DNA of 64,000 nucleotides from Afipia sp. GTDB taxonomy: Bacteria; Pseudomonadota; Alphaproteobacteria; Rhizobiales; Xanthobacteraceae. Positions 37,692-47,860 of the stretch are shown one piece after another; within the stretch, counting starts at the first letter, position 1; every line of letters starts with the position of its first letter. The DNA lies in the NCBI GenBank assembly GCA_017308575.1, contig JAFKEQ010000003.1, forward strand, positions 310,001-374,000. Reading direction: 5' to 3'. Under the pieces are notes generated by a model, which worked only from the letters and a program-made list of their open reading frames with translations, ran no database searches and was not told the origin of the DNA. A program made the translations under genes and the position numbers.

Positions 37692-38902
37692 GAGCGTGTC
37701 TCCCGAAGGTGTCTGACGAGGTGAACAAGACGGCGCGCAGGTTCGCGGGCGAGCTTGCGCAGGGCGAGGCCGGACCGGATGGCCGGTATGAAAGGATCGC
37801 GGCGATGGAGCGGGATCAGCACGTCGCCGACGTTGAGGCGTCCGCGCCAGATCGGATCGATCATCGGATGACCGGCGACGGCGTTGGAGTCCGCCGTTGC
37901 AATGGACGGATCGGCGCAGAGATGGCGCGTGAGATCGAGCGTGAGCTGAACGCCGGGGGAGCATTTGGCGAAGCTCTCATCGACGCCCATCTTGAAATAG
38001 AAGGCGCGGTCGAGATGCCGCGCCACGATGCCGGATGCCACCGGGGTATCGCCCGCGAACAGCGTGACGACTTCGCAATTGCCGCGCGCGGCGGAATCGA
38101 CCACCGCGCGGCGGATGAAGGCGGCGTCGCCGTCGTCCTGCGCCAGCGCCGTGCCGCGCCTGGCTTTCCAGCCGGAGGCTTCGAGGGTGAGAAAGATTTC
38201 GAGATCGCGCTGCACTTCGCTGGGCGTGGACGCGATGGTGAAGATGACCTCGCCGTGTTCGGCGAGGCGGTTGCGCTGGCGGCGCAGCTCTTTCAGCTTC
38301 TTCGCGCCGAGCGCATCACGCAGCAATTCGTCGGCATCGCGTGTCGCATCGAGGCAGGCGCGGGCATGGCTTTGCAGGATATGCGGTTTCAATCCGCGCT
38401 GTGCGAGCGCGCGGGTGAACGTGGCCATCGCAGGCCCTTCAAGCGGACAATCGCGCAGGATCAGCGCATGGGCACCGGTGCTGCGGGCGTGATCCATCAA
38501 ACGCGCGGCGGCTTCGTCCGCATGATCGCGGTCGAGCAGCGGCGTTCCCACCGTGCCGTAAGGATCGGCGCTCACCAGAACGGGCAATGGAAGCTTGTAA
38601 GCGCGCCACGCAGAGATCACCGGCAGAAGGCCGATGAGGCTGTTCGTGTCGTTCGCCGCGGTGAGCACGGACACATTCGCGCGTGACCGCGTGAAGGTGC
38701 TGACCGCCAATTCCCATTCGGGAAGATAATAGCCGTTGGGCTCGATGGCGGTTTCGCCGAGATGGCGCCAGGTGTCGTTGGCGACGGTGTCGAGCGGCAA
38801 CAGCGCGGCCGCGCCATGGCGCGCGGCGTCGGCAGGCTGCTTGCGTGCAAAGCCCGCTTCGCTGCGCGCGGCAGCCTGTGCTGCGTCGGCAAACTCGACC
38901 AC
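37688..38902 (-). CDS. GNAT/BioF2-like acyltransferase (CelD/BcsL type)
   Basis: A 404-residue protein with the Acetyltransf_6 arrangement: an N-terminal domain (WRHLGETAIEPNGYYLPEWE) and a GNAT-like C domain (GAKKLKELRRQRNRLAEHG; NCEVVTLFAGDTPVASGIVA; FYFKMGVDESFAKCSPGVQL). These proteins transfer acyl or aminoacyl groups, often in polysaccharide or peptidoglycan modification. Co-translation with a JmjC oxygenase suggests they modify one product in sequence (inference). Confidence 0.8.
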   Translation of the reverse strand: MVEFADAAQAAARSEAGFARKQPADAARHGAAALLPLDTVANDTWRHLGETAIEPNGYYLPEWELAVSTFTRSRANVSVLTAANDTNSLIGLLPVISAWRAYKLPLPVLVSADPYGTVGTPLLDRDHADEAAARLMDHARSTGAHALILRDCPLEGPAMATFTRALAQRGLKPHILQSHARACLDATRDADELLRDALGAKKLKELRRQRNRLAEHGEVIFTIASTPSEVQRDLEIFLTLEASGWKARRGTALAQDDGDAAFIRRAVVDSAARGNCEVVTLFAGDTPVASGIVARHLDRAFYFKMGVDESFAKCSPGVQLTLDLTRHLCADPSIATADSNAVAGHPMIDPIWRGRLNVGDVLIPLHRRDPFIPAIRSGLALRKLAREPARRLVHLVRHLRETRS

Positions 38903-39248
38903 GTCCTGACCCCGTTATGCTTCTTGCGGCGCATGCCGTTCGGCCGGATGCGCGCTTGTTCTTTGTCCCTGAACCTCGACGCTAAAGGGCAAAGTTCAAA
39001 ATCGGATGTGGGATTAGGGTTAAATGCGCCGCGCTTTTGAAAGGCGCTGTTAAGCATGATGGGCCGCGCTGTTCGCCAGGCGCGCGGAAAGCCGCGCCAA
39101 TAAAGGAACCTTAAGCAATCATCCCTAGGATTGGGCTCATTGTCATACCGCCCGGCATTTGACCTGCGGCAGACCTATTTTTCCGACGGATTGCGGGCCT
39201 GTTGCCCGATCATTTTTCGCAAGCCAACCCGCCTTCACAGGAGGCAAT
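38903..39248. other. Intergenic region upstream of GNAT and PilZ genes
   Basis: The 346-bp divergent gap holds the promoters of the minus-strand GNAT-JmjC pair and of the plus-strand PilZ pair. The region near 38975-39060 is AT-richer with TTAA sequences (TTAAATG, TTAAGC), but none forms a TTAA-N7-TTAA site. A caggaggc ribosome site precedes the PilZ ATG. No RNA gene is visible. Confidence 0.4.
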
Positions 39249-39560
39249 ATGGGTAAAGAGCTTCGTAAAAATCCCCGCGTCGGTTTTGAGCGCGGTCCGA
39301 ATGTTCAGATCATGGGAATTGACGGGAGCTGGCGCCGCCCGGGACGGATGCTGGACGTGTCGGCAGCCGGCGCGCTGCTCGCGATCGAGGGATCTCTCAG
39401 CGGACTCGATATCACCGAGTTCTTTCTGTTGCTGTCGACGTCCGGCGTGGCCTACCGCCGCTGCAAGACGGTGCGGATGAACGGAGACCAGGTGGGTGTC
39501 ACGTTCCTGAAGGGCGCGGTCAAGAAGAAGCATGCGCCACCCGCCAAGGTCATGGCGTGA
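39249..39560 (+). CDS. PilZ-domain protein (paralogue of 27795-28091)
   Basis: 103 residues with the cyclic-di-GMP binding motifs RKNPR (RxxxR) and DVSAAG (DxSxxG). The middle (LSGLDITEFFLLLSTSGVAY) is nearly the same as the paralogue at 27.8 kb, so the two arose by duplication. Followed 27 bp later by a second PilZ gene in the same direction. Confidence 0.85.
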   Translation: MGKELRKNPRVGFERGPNVQIMGIDGSWRRPGRMLDVSAAGALLAIEGSLSGLDITEFFLLLSTSGVAYRRCKTVRMNGDQVGVTFLKGAVKKKHAPPAKVMA

Positions 39561-39587
39561 CGGCGCGGAAAGAAAAGGCGAAAGTCC

Positions 39588-39836
39588 ATGCATCAGGAAC
39601 GTCGCTTTGCCCGGATCAAACCGTCCGGAAGCCTGTCGAAGGCCGGAAAGATCATCATCGATCCGAAGTCCCCGGTGATCGGCTGCAGCATCGTGGATTA
39701 TTCAGCCGGGGGCGCATGTCTGGAAGTCGCGCCGGGCACGTCGCTGCCGAAGCGCTTTGAACTGCTGTATTCCGGCACCAAGAAGAAGTGCCGCGTGGTC
39801 TGGACCGATCGCTCCCGGCTGGGTGTGGCATTCTAG
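39588..39836 (+). CDS. Small PilZ-domain protein
   Basis: 82 residues with RRFAR (RxxxR) and DYSAGG (DxSxxG). It is the second gene of a PilZ pair and differs clearly from its neighbour (shorter, with CRVVWTDRSRLGVAF end). A minimal cyclic-di-GMP sensor, probably acting through a partner protein. Confidence 0.82.
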   Translation: MHQERRFARIKPSGSLSKAGKIIIDPKSPVIGCSIVDYSAGGACLEVAPGTSLPKRFELLYSGTKKKCRVVWTDRSRLGVAF

Positions 39837-40037
39837 CGGTGGCCTTCAGTCGGACGTGATGCCGACGCGGTCCAGCGCGCCGCGCATGAACCATGGCCAA
39901 TATCGCAAGGCAGGTGCTCCCGCGGATGCCGCGCCTTGGCCATCGTTTTGCGGTGGGATAGAGTTCCGCCGCCGGCTCCCGCCGGCAGATGACTCCAGAC
40001 CAAAACCGACAAGATGAACTTTCCGGGGAGACTATCC

Positions 40038-40298
40038 ATGCGCATGTTTCGGGTCGCGGTGCTGGCCGGGTTGATGACGGTTCCGGCGGTCGGGCCGGTG
40101 TTTGCCCAATTCACGCCGGGCTTCAGGCTGAATGAGGGAAAGCAGCTCACCGACGACGAAATCGCGCGCAACAAGGCCAACGAAGAAGCCGCCAAGGCGG
40201 CGCGCTCCAAGATTCCGGATGCCAAGACCAGTTCCGATCCATGGGCGACGGTGCGTTCGGAACCGGCGGCGAAGTCCGCAAAGTCCAAGACGAAATAA
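40038..40298 (+). CDS. Hypothetical small secreted protein
   Basis: 86 residues from the ATG at 40038 (ggggag ribosome site). Signal peptide about 1-24 with cleavage near VFA-QF. The mature part is short, charged and helical (LTDDEIARNKANEEAAKAAR), ending in a Lys/Ser tail. Function unknown; the pattern is common in Bradyrhizobium. Confidence 0.6.
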   Translation: MRMFRVAVLAGLMTVPAVGPVFAQFTPGFRLNEGKQLTDDEIARNKANEEAAKAARSKIPDAKTSSDPWATVRSEPAAKSAKSKTK

Positions 40299-40439
40299 TC
40301 GTTCCCTTCGGACAACGGCCGCTGCGGAGCGGCCATTCGTTTAATGTGCAGGAGATCGCTGCAGGCACCTCGTCAAGTTCCGCACGGCGCCGGTGAGGGC
40401 TCTCATCGAATCTCAATCATTTTGCTAGAAGCTGGGACC

Positions 40440-40691
40440 ATGTGGGGTTTGACCAGATGGCAGATCGTGATGGCCGTGGTTGCGGGTCTTGCAGCCGGCG
40501 CGCTGATCACGGGCGCGACGTATTATGTCTCGCAGTCGTTTATCGACACGGGCAACGACCCACAGCGTCAGAAGCATCGCTCGCCATCTGATTTCAACAA
40601 GCCGCTCGGCTTCTACATTCCGCCGCGGCCGCAGCCGGTGCTGGCGCCGGGCGAGAGCACACCCGCCGCGCCTGAATCCGCATCAAGCTGA
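40440..40691 (+). CDS. Hypothetical small membrane-anchored protein
   Basis: 83 residues: an N-terminal membrane anchor (MWGLTRWQIVMAVVAGLAAG) followed by a polar, Pro-rich tail (GFYIPPRPQPVLAPGESTP). No family recognised. Precedes the thioesterase gene by 51 bp and may be co-transcribed. Confidence 0.55.
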   Translation: MWGLTRWQIVMAVVAGLAAGALITGATYYVSQSFIDTGNDPQRQKHRSPSDFNKPLGFYIPPRPQPVLAPGESTPAAPESASS

Positions 40692-40742
40692 ACGATCCCG
40701 CCACCACCACTGAAGCAGCCCGCCTGCGCATAAGGATTGAAC

Positions 40743-41159
40743 ATGAGCCTCCAGCCCGGCCTGCGCCATAGCCAGTCAATCCTGGTCGAGGAGCGGCTGA
40801 CGGTCCCGGCGGTCTCGCAGGCGTTTACCGGCTTCTCCGATATGCCGCCCGTCTTCGCGACGGCCTTCCTCGTGGGCTTTGTCGAATGGACCTGTATCGA
40901 GGCGCTGAGGCCTCACTTGTCTGCGTCGCAGAAGACGGTGGGCGTTCATGTGGACCTGAGCCACAGCGCCGCGACGCCGGTGGGCATGACCGTGACCGCT
41001 GAAGTCGAACTGACGGAGGTGGAAGGCAGCCGTCTGCGGTTCAAGGTCAAATGCCGGGACGACAAGGATGTCGTCTGCGAAGGGCATCACGATCGGTACA
41101 TTGTCGAGACCGACCGGTTTCTGGCGCGGCTGGACAGGAAAAGGGCCGCCTCGGCGTAG
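40743..41159 (+). CDS. Hot-dog thioesterase family protein
   Basis: 138 residues with the sequence pattern of fluoroacetyl-CoA thioesterase-like hot-dog proteins (VFATAFLVGFVEWTCIEALR; VGVHVDLSHSAATPVGMTV; FKVKCRDDKDVVCEGHHDR). It should hydrolyse an acyl-CoA; the substrate is unknown. Its TAG stop coincides with the first bases of the repeat block at 41157-41215, so the native C terminus may have been slightly altered by an insertion. Confidence 0.8.
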   Translation: MSLQPGLRHSQSILVEERLTVPAVSQAFTGFSDMPPVFATAFLVGFVEWTCIEALRPHLSASQKTVGVHVDLSHSAATPVGMTVTAEVELTEVEGSRLRFKVKCRDDKDVVCEGHHDRYIVETDRFLARLDRKRAASA

Positions 41160-41215
41160 GCCACTGCTAAAATCAAAATAGGCCACTAGGGGTTAAAACA
41201 GGCCAGTACCCGCCC
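41157..41215. repeat. Three spaced AGGCCA(C/G)T repeats, IS21-like terminus
   Basis: aggccact at 41158-41165, aggccact near 41180-41187 and aggccagt near 41200-41207 are spaced about 22 and 20 bp apart. Several short repeats at a terminus are typical of IS21-family ends, and the reverse strand reads as a tggcct-type IS21 end. No istA/istB genes are present, so this would be a remnant. Confidence 0.5.
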
Positions 41216-41288
41216 GCGGATCTATCCCCTCTAGACATGTAAAACGTTCCCTGATAGAACATAGATATTCTCAGGGAGGCGGCCTTCC

Positions 41289-42167
41289 ATGGCTCAGAAG
41301 ATTTCTAACGTCCGGGCGTTCCAGAAGCGGTTCCCCGACGAGGATTCTTGTCTCCATCACCTGATGCGCTCTCGTTTTGGCGAGCGCTTCACCTGCTTCA
41401 AATGCCAAAAAGAGGCGACCTATTACCGGGTGAAGAATCGCCGCGCGTTCGAGTGCGAGCATTGCGGCTATCAGGTCTATCCGACCGCAGGCACCCCGTT
41501 CGAAAAGACGCGCACCAGCCTCCGCGATTGGTTCTACGTGATGTTTCTCTTCTGCACGACGCGCAACGGCGTGGCGGCAAAGGAAGTAGAGCGTCAGCTA
41601 GGCGTGACCTACAAGACGGCGTGGCGCATGTGCCATCTGATCCGTCTCTACATGGGTTATGTGGACGGCGACTACCCTATGGGTGGCCCCGGAAAGACTG
41701 TTGAGGCCGACGAGACGTTCATTGGCGGCCGCGACAAGATGGGCAAAGACGACAAGGCCGTGGTCATGGGCATGATCGAGCGCGGCGGCGATGTTGTGAC
41801 TCGCGTCGTGCAGGGTCGCACCAAGGCCCACATCATCCCGCACATCGTGCGCTTTGTGAAAGAAGGCTCGCGCATCAACACGGATGAGGCGTCAAACTTC
41901 AAACTGTTGAAGGAGCGCTATGGCTACGACCATGAAATGGTCGATCACTCAGCCAAGGAATACGTGCGCGGCGACGTTCACACCAACTCAATCGAGTCGT
42001 TCTGGTCGCAAGTGAAGCGCGGCATCAGCGGGACTTATGTTTGGGTTTCGAAGAAGCACTTGCAGCTTTACCTTCGCGAGTTCGAGTATCGCCATAACCT
42101 GCGGAAGCAACCCGCTTTGATGTTCGAGCTTCTTTTGCAGGCTTTTCCGAAGGTACGGGTTGAGTAG
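41289..42167 (+). CDS. IS1595-family transposase (ISXO2-like)
   Basis: A 292-residue transposase. An N-terminal zinc ribbon (FTCFKCQKEATYY; FECEHCGYQVYP) precedes an ISXO2-like DDE/N catalytic domain with EADETFIGGR (first Asp), INTDEASNF (second Asp) and HTNSIESFWSQVKRG (Asn/Glu). The C-terminal FRNRL-like part (LREFEYRHNLRKQPALMFEL) is complete, so the enzyme may be active. Its last 143 bp overlap a small minus-strand gene. Confidence 0.93.
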   Translation: MAQKISNVRAFQKRFPDEDSCLHHLMRSRFGERFTCFKCQKEATYYRVKNRRAFECEHCGYQVYPTAGTPFEKTRTSLRDWFYVMFLFCTTRNGVAAKEVERQLGVTYKTAWRMCHLIRLYMGYVDGDYPMGGPGKTVEADETFIGGRDKMGKDDKAVVMGMIERGGDVVTRVVQGRTKAHIIPHIVRFVKEGSRINTDEASNFKLLKERYGYDHEMVDHSAKEYVRGDVHTNSIESFWSQVKRGISGTYVWVSKKHLQLYLREFEYRHNLRKQPALMFELLLQAFPKVRVE

Positions 42168-42222
42168 CCATCATCTGCAAAAGTTTGTCGAAGCGCTTAT
42201 CGGCATCTGGCTGCTTACTCAT
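42025..42222 (-). CDS. 65-residue passenger protein overlapping the transposase
   Basis: A short basic protein (MSKQPDADKRFDKLLQMMAT ... KPKHKSR) whose start overlaps the stop of the membrane protein gene (ATGA coupling), and whose 3' part runs antisense to the transposase end. A role is unknown. The translational coupling supports it being real, although antisense overlap lowers confidence. Confidence 0.5.
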   Translation of the reverse strand: MSKQPDADKRFDKLLQMMATQPVPSEKPAKEARTSKRVASAGYGDTRTREGKAASASSKPKHKSR

Positions 42223-43034
42223 TCACCGTGAACTCCTGCGTTTTCGACTTTGTGCCTGTGTTGTCGAACGTCGTCTTTTTTTCTGTCTATCCACGCCCTA
42301 AAATTGATCGCTGCCTTTTGCCACTCTCCCATTTGTCTGTTGTTTTGGAAATACTCGACCCTATCGCCAATATCCTTGTCTTTCAGGCTGCGCATATGGT
42401 CGCGAAGTCTTTGCGTAGTTCCGACAAGATCGAGAGGGTTCCATTCGTGGTACATGGCAGCATTATAGACGTCATTCAGAAATTCAAATTTGGTGACTTG
42501 CGCGTAATACCCACGAATAACGGGCTCTGAGCGCTCACTAAACGTGTGGAGATAAACGTCGGCGGCGTTGTTTCTTATAAGGCTATAGATGTTGCCTTCT
42601 AATCCATGCAGTTCGTTTGATGTCTCGGTAATTTCAGAAGTCAGATAACTGTAGATTTGATCAATAGCCTTTAGACGCTGCTCTTTCTCGTACACCGTGT
42701 ATTTTTGTTCTTTCGGAACTGCTGGTGCCGACGGTGCCGGTTCGCTTTGTTTAACCTCCGCCGTAGTTCCCGCATGCGCTGGAGGGGTCGGCCACATCGT
42801 TCGATAAGCAAACGCTGCCACTGCGAATGTAAGGCTGGCTATCAAAGCCGCGACGAGCCCCACTGAAAGAGCTCCGAGCATTCCGTACTCGTTCCAAATC
42901 CAATCGCGATAAGTCGCGAAGAACGTCACGACGGCGACCCAAGCAGAAGGGAAGCCGTACTGGAATATGACTTGCCCCCAACTGAGTACGGAATAGTTGG
43001 AATCCGCGTTTTTAGCCTTCGCCCATAGTCCCAT
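42219..43034 (-). CDS. Passenger membrane protein of the IS1595 element
   Basis: A 271-residue protein with two membrane segments at about 25-75 (FPSAWVAVVTFFATYRDWIW; LSVGLVAALIASLTFAVAAF), a Pro linker and a long helical soluble domain (about 100-270) with coiled-coil character (KAIDQIYSYLTSEITETSNE). Codon use and base composition differ from host genes. No homologous family is recognised. It is coupled to the 65-residue gene. Confidence 0.65.
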   Translation of the reverse strand: MGLWAKAKNADSNYSVLSWGQVIFQYGFPSAWVAVVTFFATYRDWIWNEYGMLGALSVGLVAALIASLTFAVAAFAYRTMWPTPPAHAGTTAEVKQSEPAPSAPAVPKEQKYTVYEKEQRLKAIDQIYSYLTSEITETSNELHGLEGNIYSLIRNNAADVYLHTFSERSEPVIRGYYAQVTKFEFLNDVYNAAMYHEWNPLDLVGTTQRLRDHMRSLKDKDIGDRVEYFQNNRQMGEWQKAAINFRAWIDRKKDDVRQHRHKVENAGVHGE

Positions 43035-43147
43035 TGATGCCGAATCCCGCCTCTCCCGCGAATACTACTGCGGGTAGGTAAGGGGCAGGCAATACCACAA
43101 TTCATGTTACATGTCCTGAGGGTATATATCTGCCCGCCCGGCAAAAA

Positions 43148-43183
43148 GAACATATTGCGAACCTAGAACAAATAGGGTACATT
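43148..43183 (+). promoter_or_regulatory. SOS (LexA) box overlapping the recA promoter
   Basis: GAAC-N7-GAAC at 43148-43162 is the alphaproteobacterial LexA box. It overlaps a promoter with TTGCGA at 43155-43160 and TACATT at 43178-43183, separated by 17 bp. recA begins 89 bp downstream with an aaggagc ribosome site. This layout predicts direct LexA repression of recA. Confidence 0.85.
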
Positions 43184-43271
43184 AGTTCCATCGGATCACC
43201 ACCGATTCCGGTCCGCCGACCCTGGGAAGCCGTTTGTCCGGCAGGCGAATCCCATACATAAGGAGCATCAG

Positions 43272-44360
<1,089 letters not shown>

Positions 44361-44853
44361 AGCGTTTTCAAGCGAAGTGGAAACCGGTTCGCGTTAAGAA
44401 AACGCGACAACTAAAAGCTTCTTTTCGAGGCCCAGGGCCGCGAGGCTTCGGGCTGCGGCGCGATCCCGAAAGACGGGAATCCTTTCGGATCAAGATCGCG
44501 CTTCGAAAGCAAACGGGCGTTGTGGATGTTGAGTTGCCGACATCCCCAGCGCCCGATTTGTTTTGGTGATGCGCTAAGCGCACTGCAATTAATGATTGTC
44601 ATGGCCGGGCTTGTCCCGGCCATCTCGATGATGGAAGCACGGTGCTCGACTCATCGGGATCACCGGGACAAGCCCGGTGATGACAGTTGCATGTGCGAAG
44701 GTGTTGGCATGTCGTCATTGCGAGGAGCGTCAGCGACGAAGCAATCCAGCCTTTCGTTTTAAGAATGAGTTGCTCTTAAGAGTGGATTGCTTCGCGGAGC
44801 CTGTCATCGGACGGCGCATTCGCGCCGATCCGTTGGCTCGAAATGACGGAAGG
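44361..44853. repeat. Cluster of three intergenic repeat families after recA
   Basis: The 493-bp gap between recA and gcvP is filled by repeats: an aagcg(a)agtggaaaccggttcgcg-type element (44371-44405), a hairpin ccgggcttgtcccgg / ccgggacaagcccgg (44607-44680) and a cattgcgaggagcg...gaagcaatcc element (44708-44745) with its partner gattgcttcg. All are dispersed palindromic repeats of the Nitrobacteraceae. They may supply terminators for the convergent genes. Confidence 0.7.
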
Positions 44854-47730
44854 CTACTCGGCTGCTTGTGCGTAGTCCGACACCGGCGGGCAGGAGCAGA
44901 CAAGGTTGCGGTCGCCGTGCACGTTGTCGACGCGGCCGACCGGACTCCAGTACTTGTCGTTGCGCGAGGTGCCTTCCGGAAAACAGCCCTCAGCGCGTGA
45001 ATAGGGACGACTCCAGTTGTCGTCGGCGATGTCATGCACCGTATGCGGCGCATGGCGCAGCGGGGACGCCTCAATCCTGAAGCGTCCGGATTCGACGTCG
45101 GCAATCTCGCGGCGGATCGCGATCATCGCCTCGCAGAAACGATCCAGTTCGTTTTTCGATTCGGATTCCGTCGGTTCGATCATCAGCGTGCCTGGCACCG
45201 GGAAGCTCATGGTCGGCGCATGGAAACCGTAGTCGATCAGGCGCTTGGCGATGTCGTCCACCGTGACGCCCGACGTGGTCTTCAGTCCGCGCGGATCGAC
45301 GATGCATTCATGCGCGACGCGGCCATTGTGATTCTTGTAGAGCACCGGGAAGTGCGGATCGAGACGTTTGGCGATGTAGTTGGCGTTCAGGATCGCGATC
45401 TCGGTGGCGCGGGTCAGGCCTTCGCCGCCCATCATCAAGATGTAGATGTAGGAGATGACGAGGATCGACGCCGAGCCGAACGGCGCGGCGGAGATTGCCT
45501 CGACCGCGACCTTGCCGCCGGACTCGCGGCCCGGCAGGAACGGCGCGAGATGCGCCTTCACGCCGATCGGGCCCATGCCGGGGCCGCCGCCGCCATGCGG
45601 AATGCAGAAGGTTTTGTGCAGGTTGAGATGGCTGACGTCCGCGCCGTATTCGCCGGGGCGCGCGAGCCCGACCTGCGCGTTGAGGTTGGCGCCGTCGAGA
45701 TAGACCTGCCCCCCATGGCCATGCACGATATCGCAGATGTCGCGGATATGCTCCTCGAACACGCCGTGCGTCGAGGGATAGGTGATCATCACCGCGGCGA
45801 GGCTGGAAGCGTGCTGCGCGGCCTTCCTGCGCAGATCGTCGACATCGACATTGCCGCCTGCGTCGCAGGCGACCACCACCACATCCATGCCGACCATGCT
45901 GGCGGAGGCCGGGTTGGTGCCATGCGCGGAGGAGGGGATTAGGCAAACGGTGCGTTGTGCATCACCGCGCGAAAGATGATAGGCGCGGATCGCGAGCAGC
46001 CCGGCATATTCGCCCTGCGCGCCGGAATTCGGCTGCAGCGACACCGCATCATAGCCGGTGATCGCGGCGAGCCACTTTTCCAGCGTTGCGAACATGGCGT
46101 GATAGCCCGCGGCCTGCGCCGATGGTGCGAACGGATGAAGCGAGCCGAACTCCGGCCATGTCACCGGAATCATTTCGGTGGTGGCGTTCAGCTTCATGGT
46201 GCAGGAGCCGAGCGGGATCATGGCGCGGTCGAGCGCAAGGTCGCGGTCGGACAGCTTGCGCATGTAACGCAGCAGTTCGGTCTCCGAGCGATGTTCGTGG
46301 AACACCGGATGGGTCATGAATTGGCTGGTGCGAACGAGCGCGGACGGCAGCGCATCGCGCGTGGTCTTTTCGACTTCGGCGTAGGACAACGTGCCGCCGA
46401 AGGCGCGCCATACCGCCTCGACCGTCTCTGGCGTCGTGGTTTCGTCCAGCGCGACGGACAGCGTCTGTTCGCCGATGCGCAGGTTGATCCTCTCATTCAG
46501 CGCACGCGCGACGATGTCGCCCTGCTTTGCGCCGGCCTGCACCGTCACGGTGTCGAAGAACGTTTCGCTCACCGGGGCGAAGCCGAGCGTCTTGAGTCCC
46601 GCCGCCAGCACCGCCGCACGGCGATGCACGGTGCGCGCGATATGCGTGAGACCTTCGGGGCCATGATAGACCGCGTACATCGAGGCGATCACCGCGAGCA
46701 GCACCTGTGCGGTGCAGATGTTGGAGGTCGCTTTCTCGCGGCGGATGTGCTGTTCGCGGGTCTGCAGCGCGAGCCGGTACGCAGGCGCACCGCGCGAGTC
46801 GACGGAAAGTCCGACGATGCGGCCGGGCATCGAACGCTTCAGCGCATCCTTCACCGCCATGTAGGCGGCATGCGGGCCGCCATAACCCATCGGCACGCCG
46901 AAGCGCTGCATCGAGCCGATCGCGATGTCGGCGCCGAGTTCGCCGGGCGAGGCGATCAGCGTCAGCGCCAGCGGATCGGCGGCAATCACTGCGATGCCGC
47001 CCTTTGCCTTGAGGGCAGCGATGGCGGCGCGCGGATCGCTCAAGCCGCCATGCGTGCCGGGATACTGGAACAGCGCGCCGAACACATCGGCCTTGTCGAG
47101 ATCGCGCGCCGGATCGCCGACGATCAGCGACCAGCCGAGCGGCTCGGCGCGGGTGCGCAGCACCGCCAGCGTCTGCGGATGAACTTCATGATCGACGAAG
47201 AACGCCTTGGTCTTCACCGATGACGAACGCTCCGCCAGCGCCATGGCTTCCGCTGCCGCGGTGCCTTCGTCGAGCAGCGAGGCGTTGGCGATATCGAGCC
47301 CGGTGAGATCGCAGATCAGGGTCTGGAAATTGAACAGCGCCTCAAGCCGTCCCTGGCTGATTTCCGGCTGATACGGCGTATAGGCCGTGTACCACGCCGG
47401 ATTCTCGAAGATGTTGCGCTGGATCACCGCGGGCAGGACGGTGCCGGAATAGCCTTGGCCGATCAGCGAGGTGAACACCTGATTGCGTTCCGCGAGTTCG
47501 CGCATATGCGCCAGCGCTTCGGTCTCAGACAGCGCCAATTCAGCATTAAGGCCGCCGAGATCGAGCGGCGCCTTCTGGCGGATGCTGCCCGGCAGCGTTT
47601 CGCCCATCAGCGCGGACAGGCTCGATGCGCCCACCGTCGCGAGCATGGTCTCGATGTCGCGCGGCGAGGGGCCGATGTGGCGGCGGGCAAAATCGATCGC
47701 GGGTCCAGCAGGTTTGCGATGGTCAGTCAT
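44854..47730 (-). CDS. gcvP: Glycine dehydrogenase (decarboxylating), GcvP
   Basis: The P-protein decarboxylates glycine with pyridoxal phosphate and passes the aminomethyl group to GcvH. At 958 residues it is the full single-chain form. The PLP-lysine segment [17 protein letters not shown] is present, and the N half has the usual [15 protein letters not shown] start. A ggagtg ribosome site precedes ATG 47730. It is the last gene of gcvT-gcvH-gcvP. Confidence 0.97.
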   Translation of the reverse strand: MTDHRKPAGPAIDFARRHIGPSPRDIETMLATVGASSLSALMGETLPGSIRQKAPLDLGGLNAELALSETEALAHMRELAERNQVFTSLIGQGYSGTVLPAVIQRNIFENPAWYTAYTPYQPEISQGRLEALFNFQTLICDLTGLDIANASLLDEGTAAAEAMALAERSSSVKTKAFFVDHEVHPQTLAVLRTRAEPLGWSLIVGDPARDLDKADVFGALFQYPGTHGGLSDPRAAIAALKAKGGIAVIAADPLALTLIASPGELGADIAIGSMQRFGVPMGYGGPHAAYMAVKDALKRSMPGRIVGLSVDSRGAPAYRLALQTREQHIRREKATSNICTAQVLLAVIASMYAVYHGPEGLTHIARTVHRRAAVLAAGLKTLGFAPVSETFFDTVTVQAGAKQGDIVARALNERINLRIGEQTLSVALDETTTPETVEAVWRAFGGTLSYAEVEKTTRDALPSALVRTSQFMTHPVFHEHRSETELLRYMRKLSDRDLALDRAMIPLGSCTMKLNATTEMIPVTWPEFGSLHPFAPSAQAAGYHAMFATLEKWLAAITGYDAVSLQPNSGAQGEYAGLLAIRAYHLSRGDAQRTVCLIPSSAHGTNPASASMVGMDVVVVACDAGGNVDVDDLRRKAAQHASSLAAVMITYPSTHGVFEEHIRDICDIVHGHGGQVYLDGANLNAQVGLARPGEYGADVSHLNLHKTFCIPHGGGGPGMGPIGVKAHLAPFLPGRESGGKVAVEAISAAPFGSASILVISYIYILMMGGEGLTRATEIAILNANYIAKRLDPHFPVLYKNHNGRVAHECIVDPRGLKTTSGVTVDDIAKRLIDYGFHAPTMSFPVPGTLMIEPTESESKNELDRFCEAMIAIRREIADVESGRFRIEASPLRHAPHTVHDIADDNWSRPYSRAEGCFPEGTSRNDKYWSPVGRVDNVHGDRNLVCSCPPVSDYAQAAE

Positions 47731-47761
47731 TGTGCACTCCTTGAACGCAAGGATTTAAGTT

Positions 47762-47847
47762 GCGTCATTGCGAGGAGCACTTGCGACGAAGCAATCCAGT
47801 CTTTGGCATCCAAAAGATGGATTGCTTCGCTTCGCTCGCAATGACGA
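47762..47847. repeat. Palindromic repeat between gcvH and gcvP
   Basis: Arms cattgcgaggagcacttgcg / cgcaatgacg-type and gaagcaatcca / tggattgcttc can pair in a long hairpin inside the gcv transcript. Same family as at 44708-44745. May set the relative level of gcvP. Confidence 0.75.
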
Positions 47848-47860
47848 TGTGATCTCATCG

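Larger units (their letters stand above)
41160..43130. mobile_element. IS1595-family element with passenger genes, ends not mapped
   Basis: The stretch between the thioesterase and the recA promoter holds an IS1595-family transposase, a small passenger protein and a membrane protein on the opposite strand. GC of the minus-strand genes is lower than that of the surroundings. I could not find clear terminal inverted repeats or target duplications, so the limits are approximate. Elements of the IS1595 family with passenger genes are known. Confidence 0.55.

Noticed and set aside
45955..47223. 422-codon open frame on the plus strand across gcvP
   Set aside because: Antisense to a fully conserved gcvP; composition is typical of shadow frames in GC-rich DNA.
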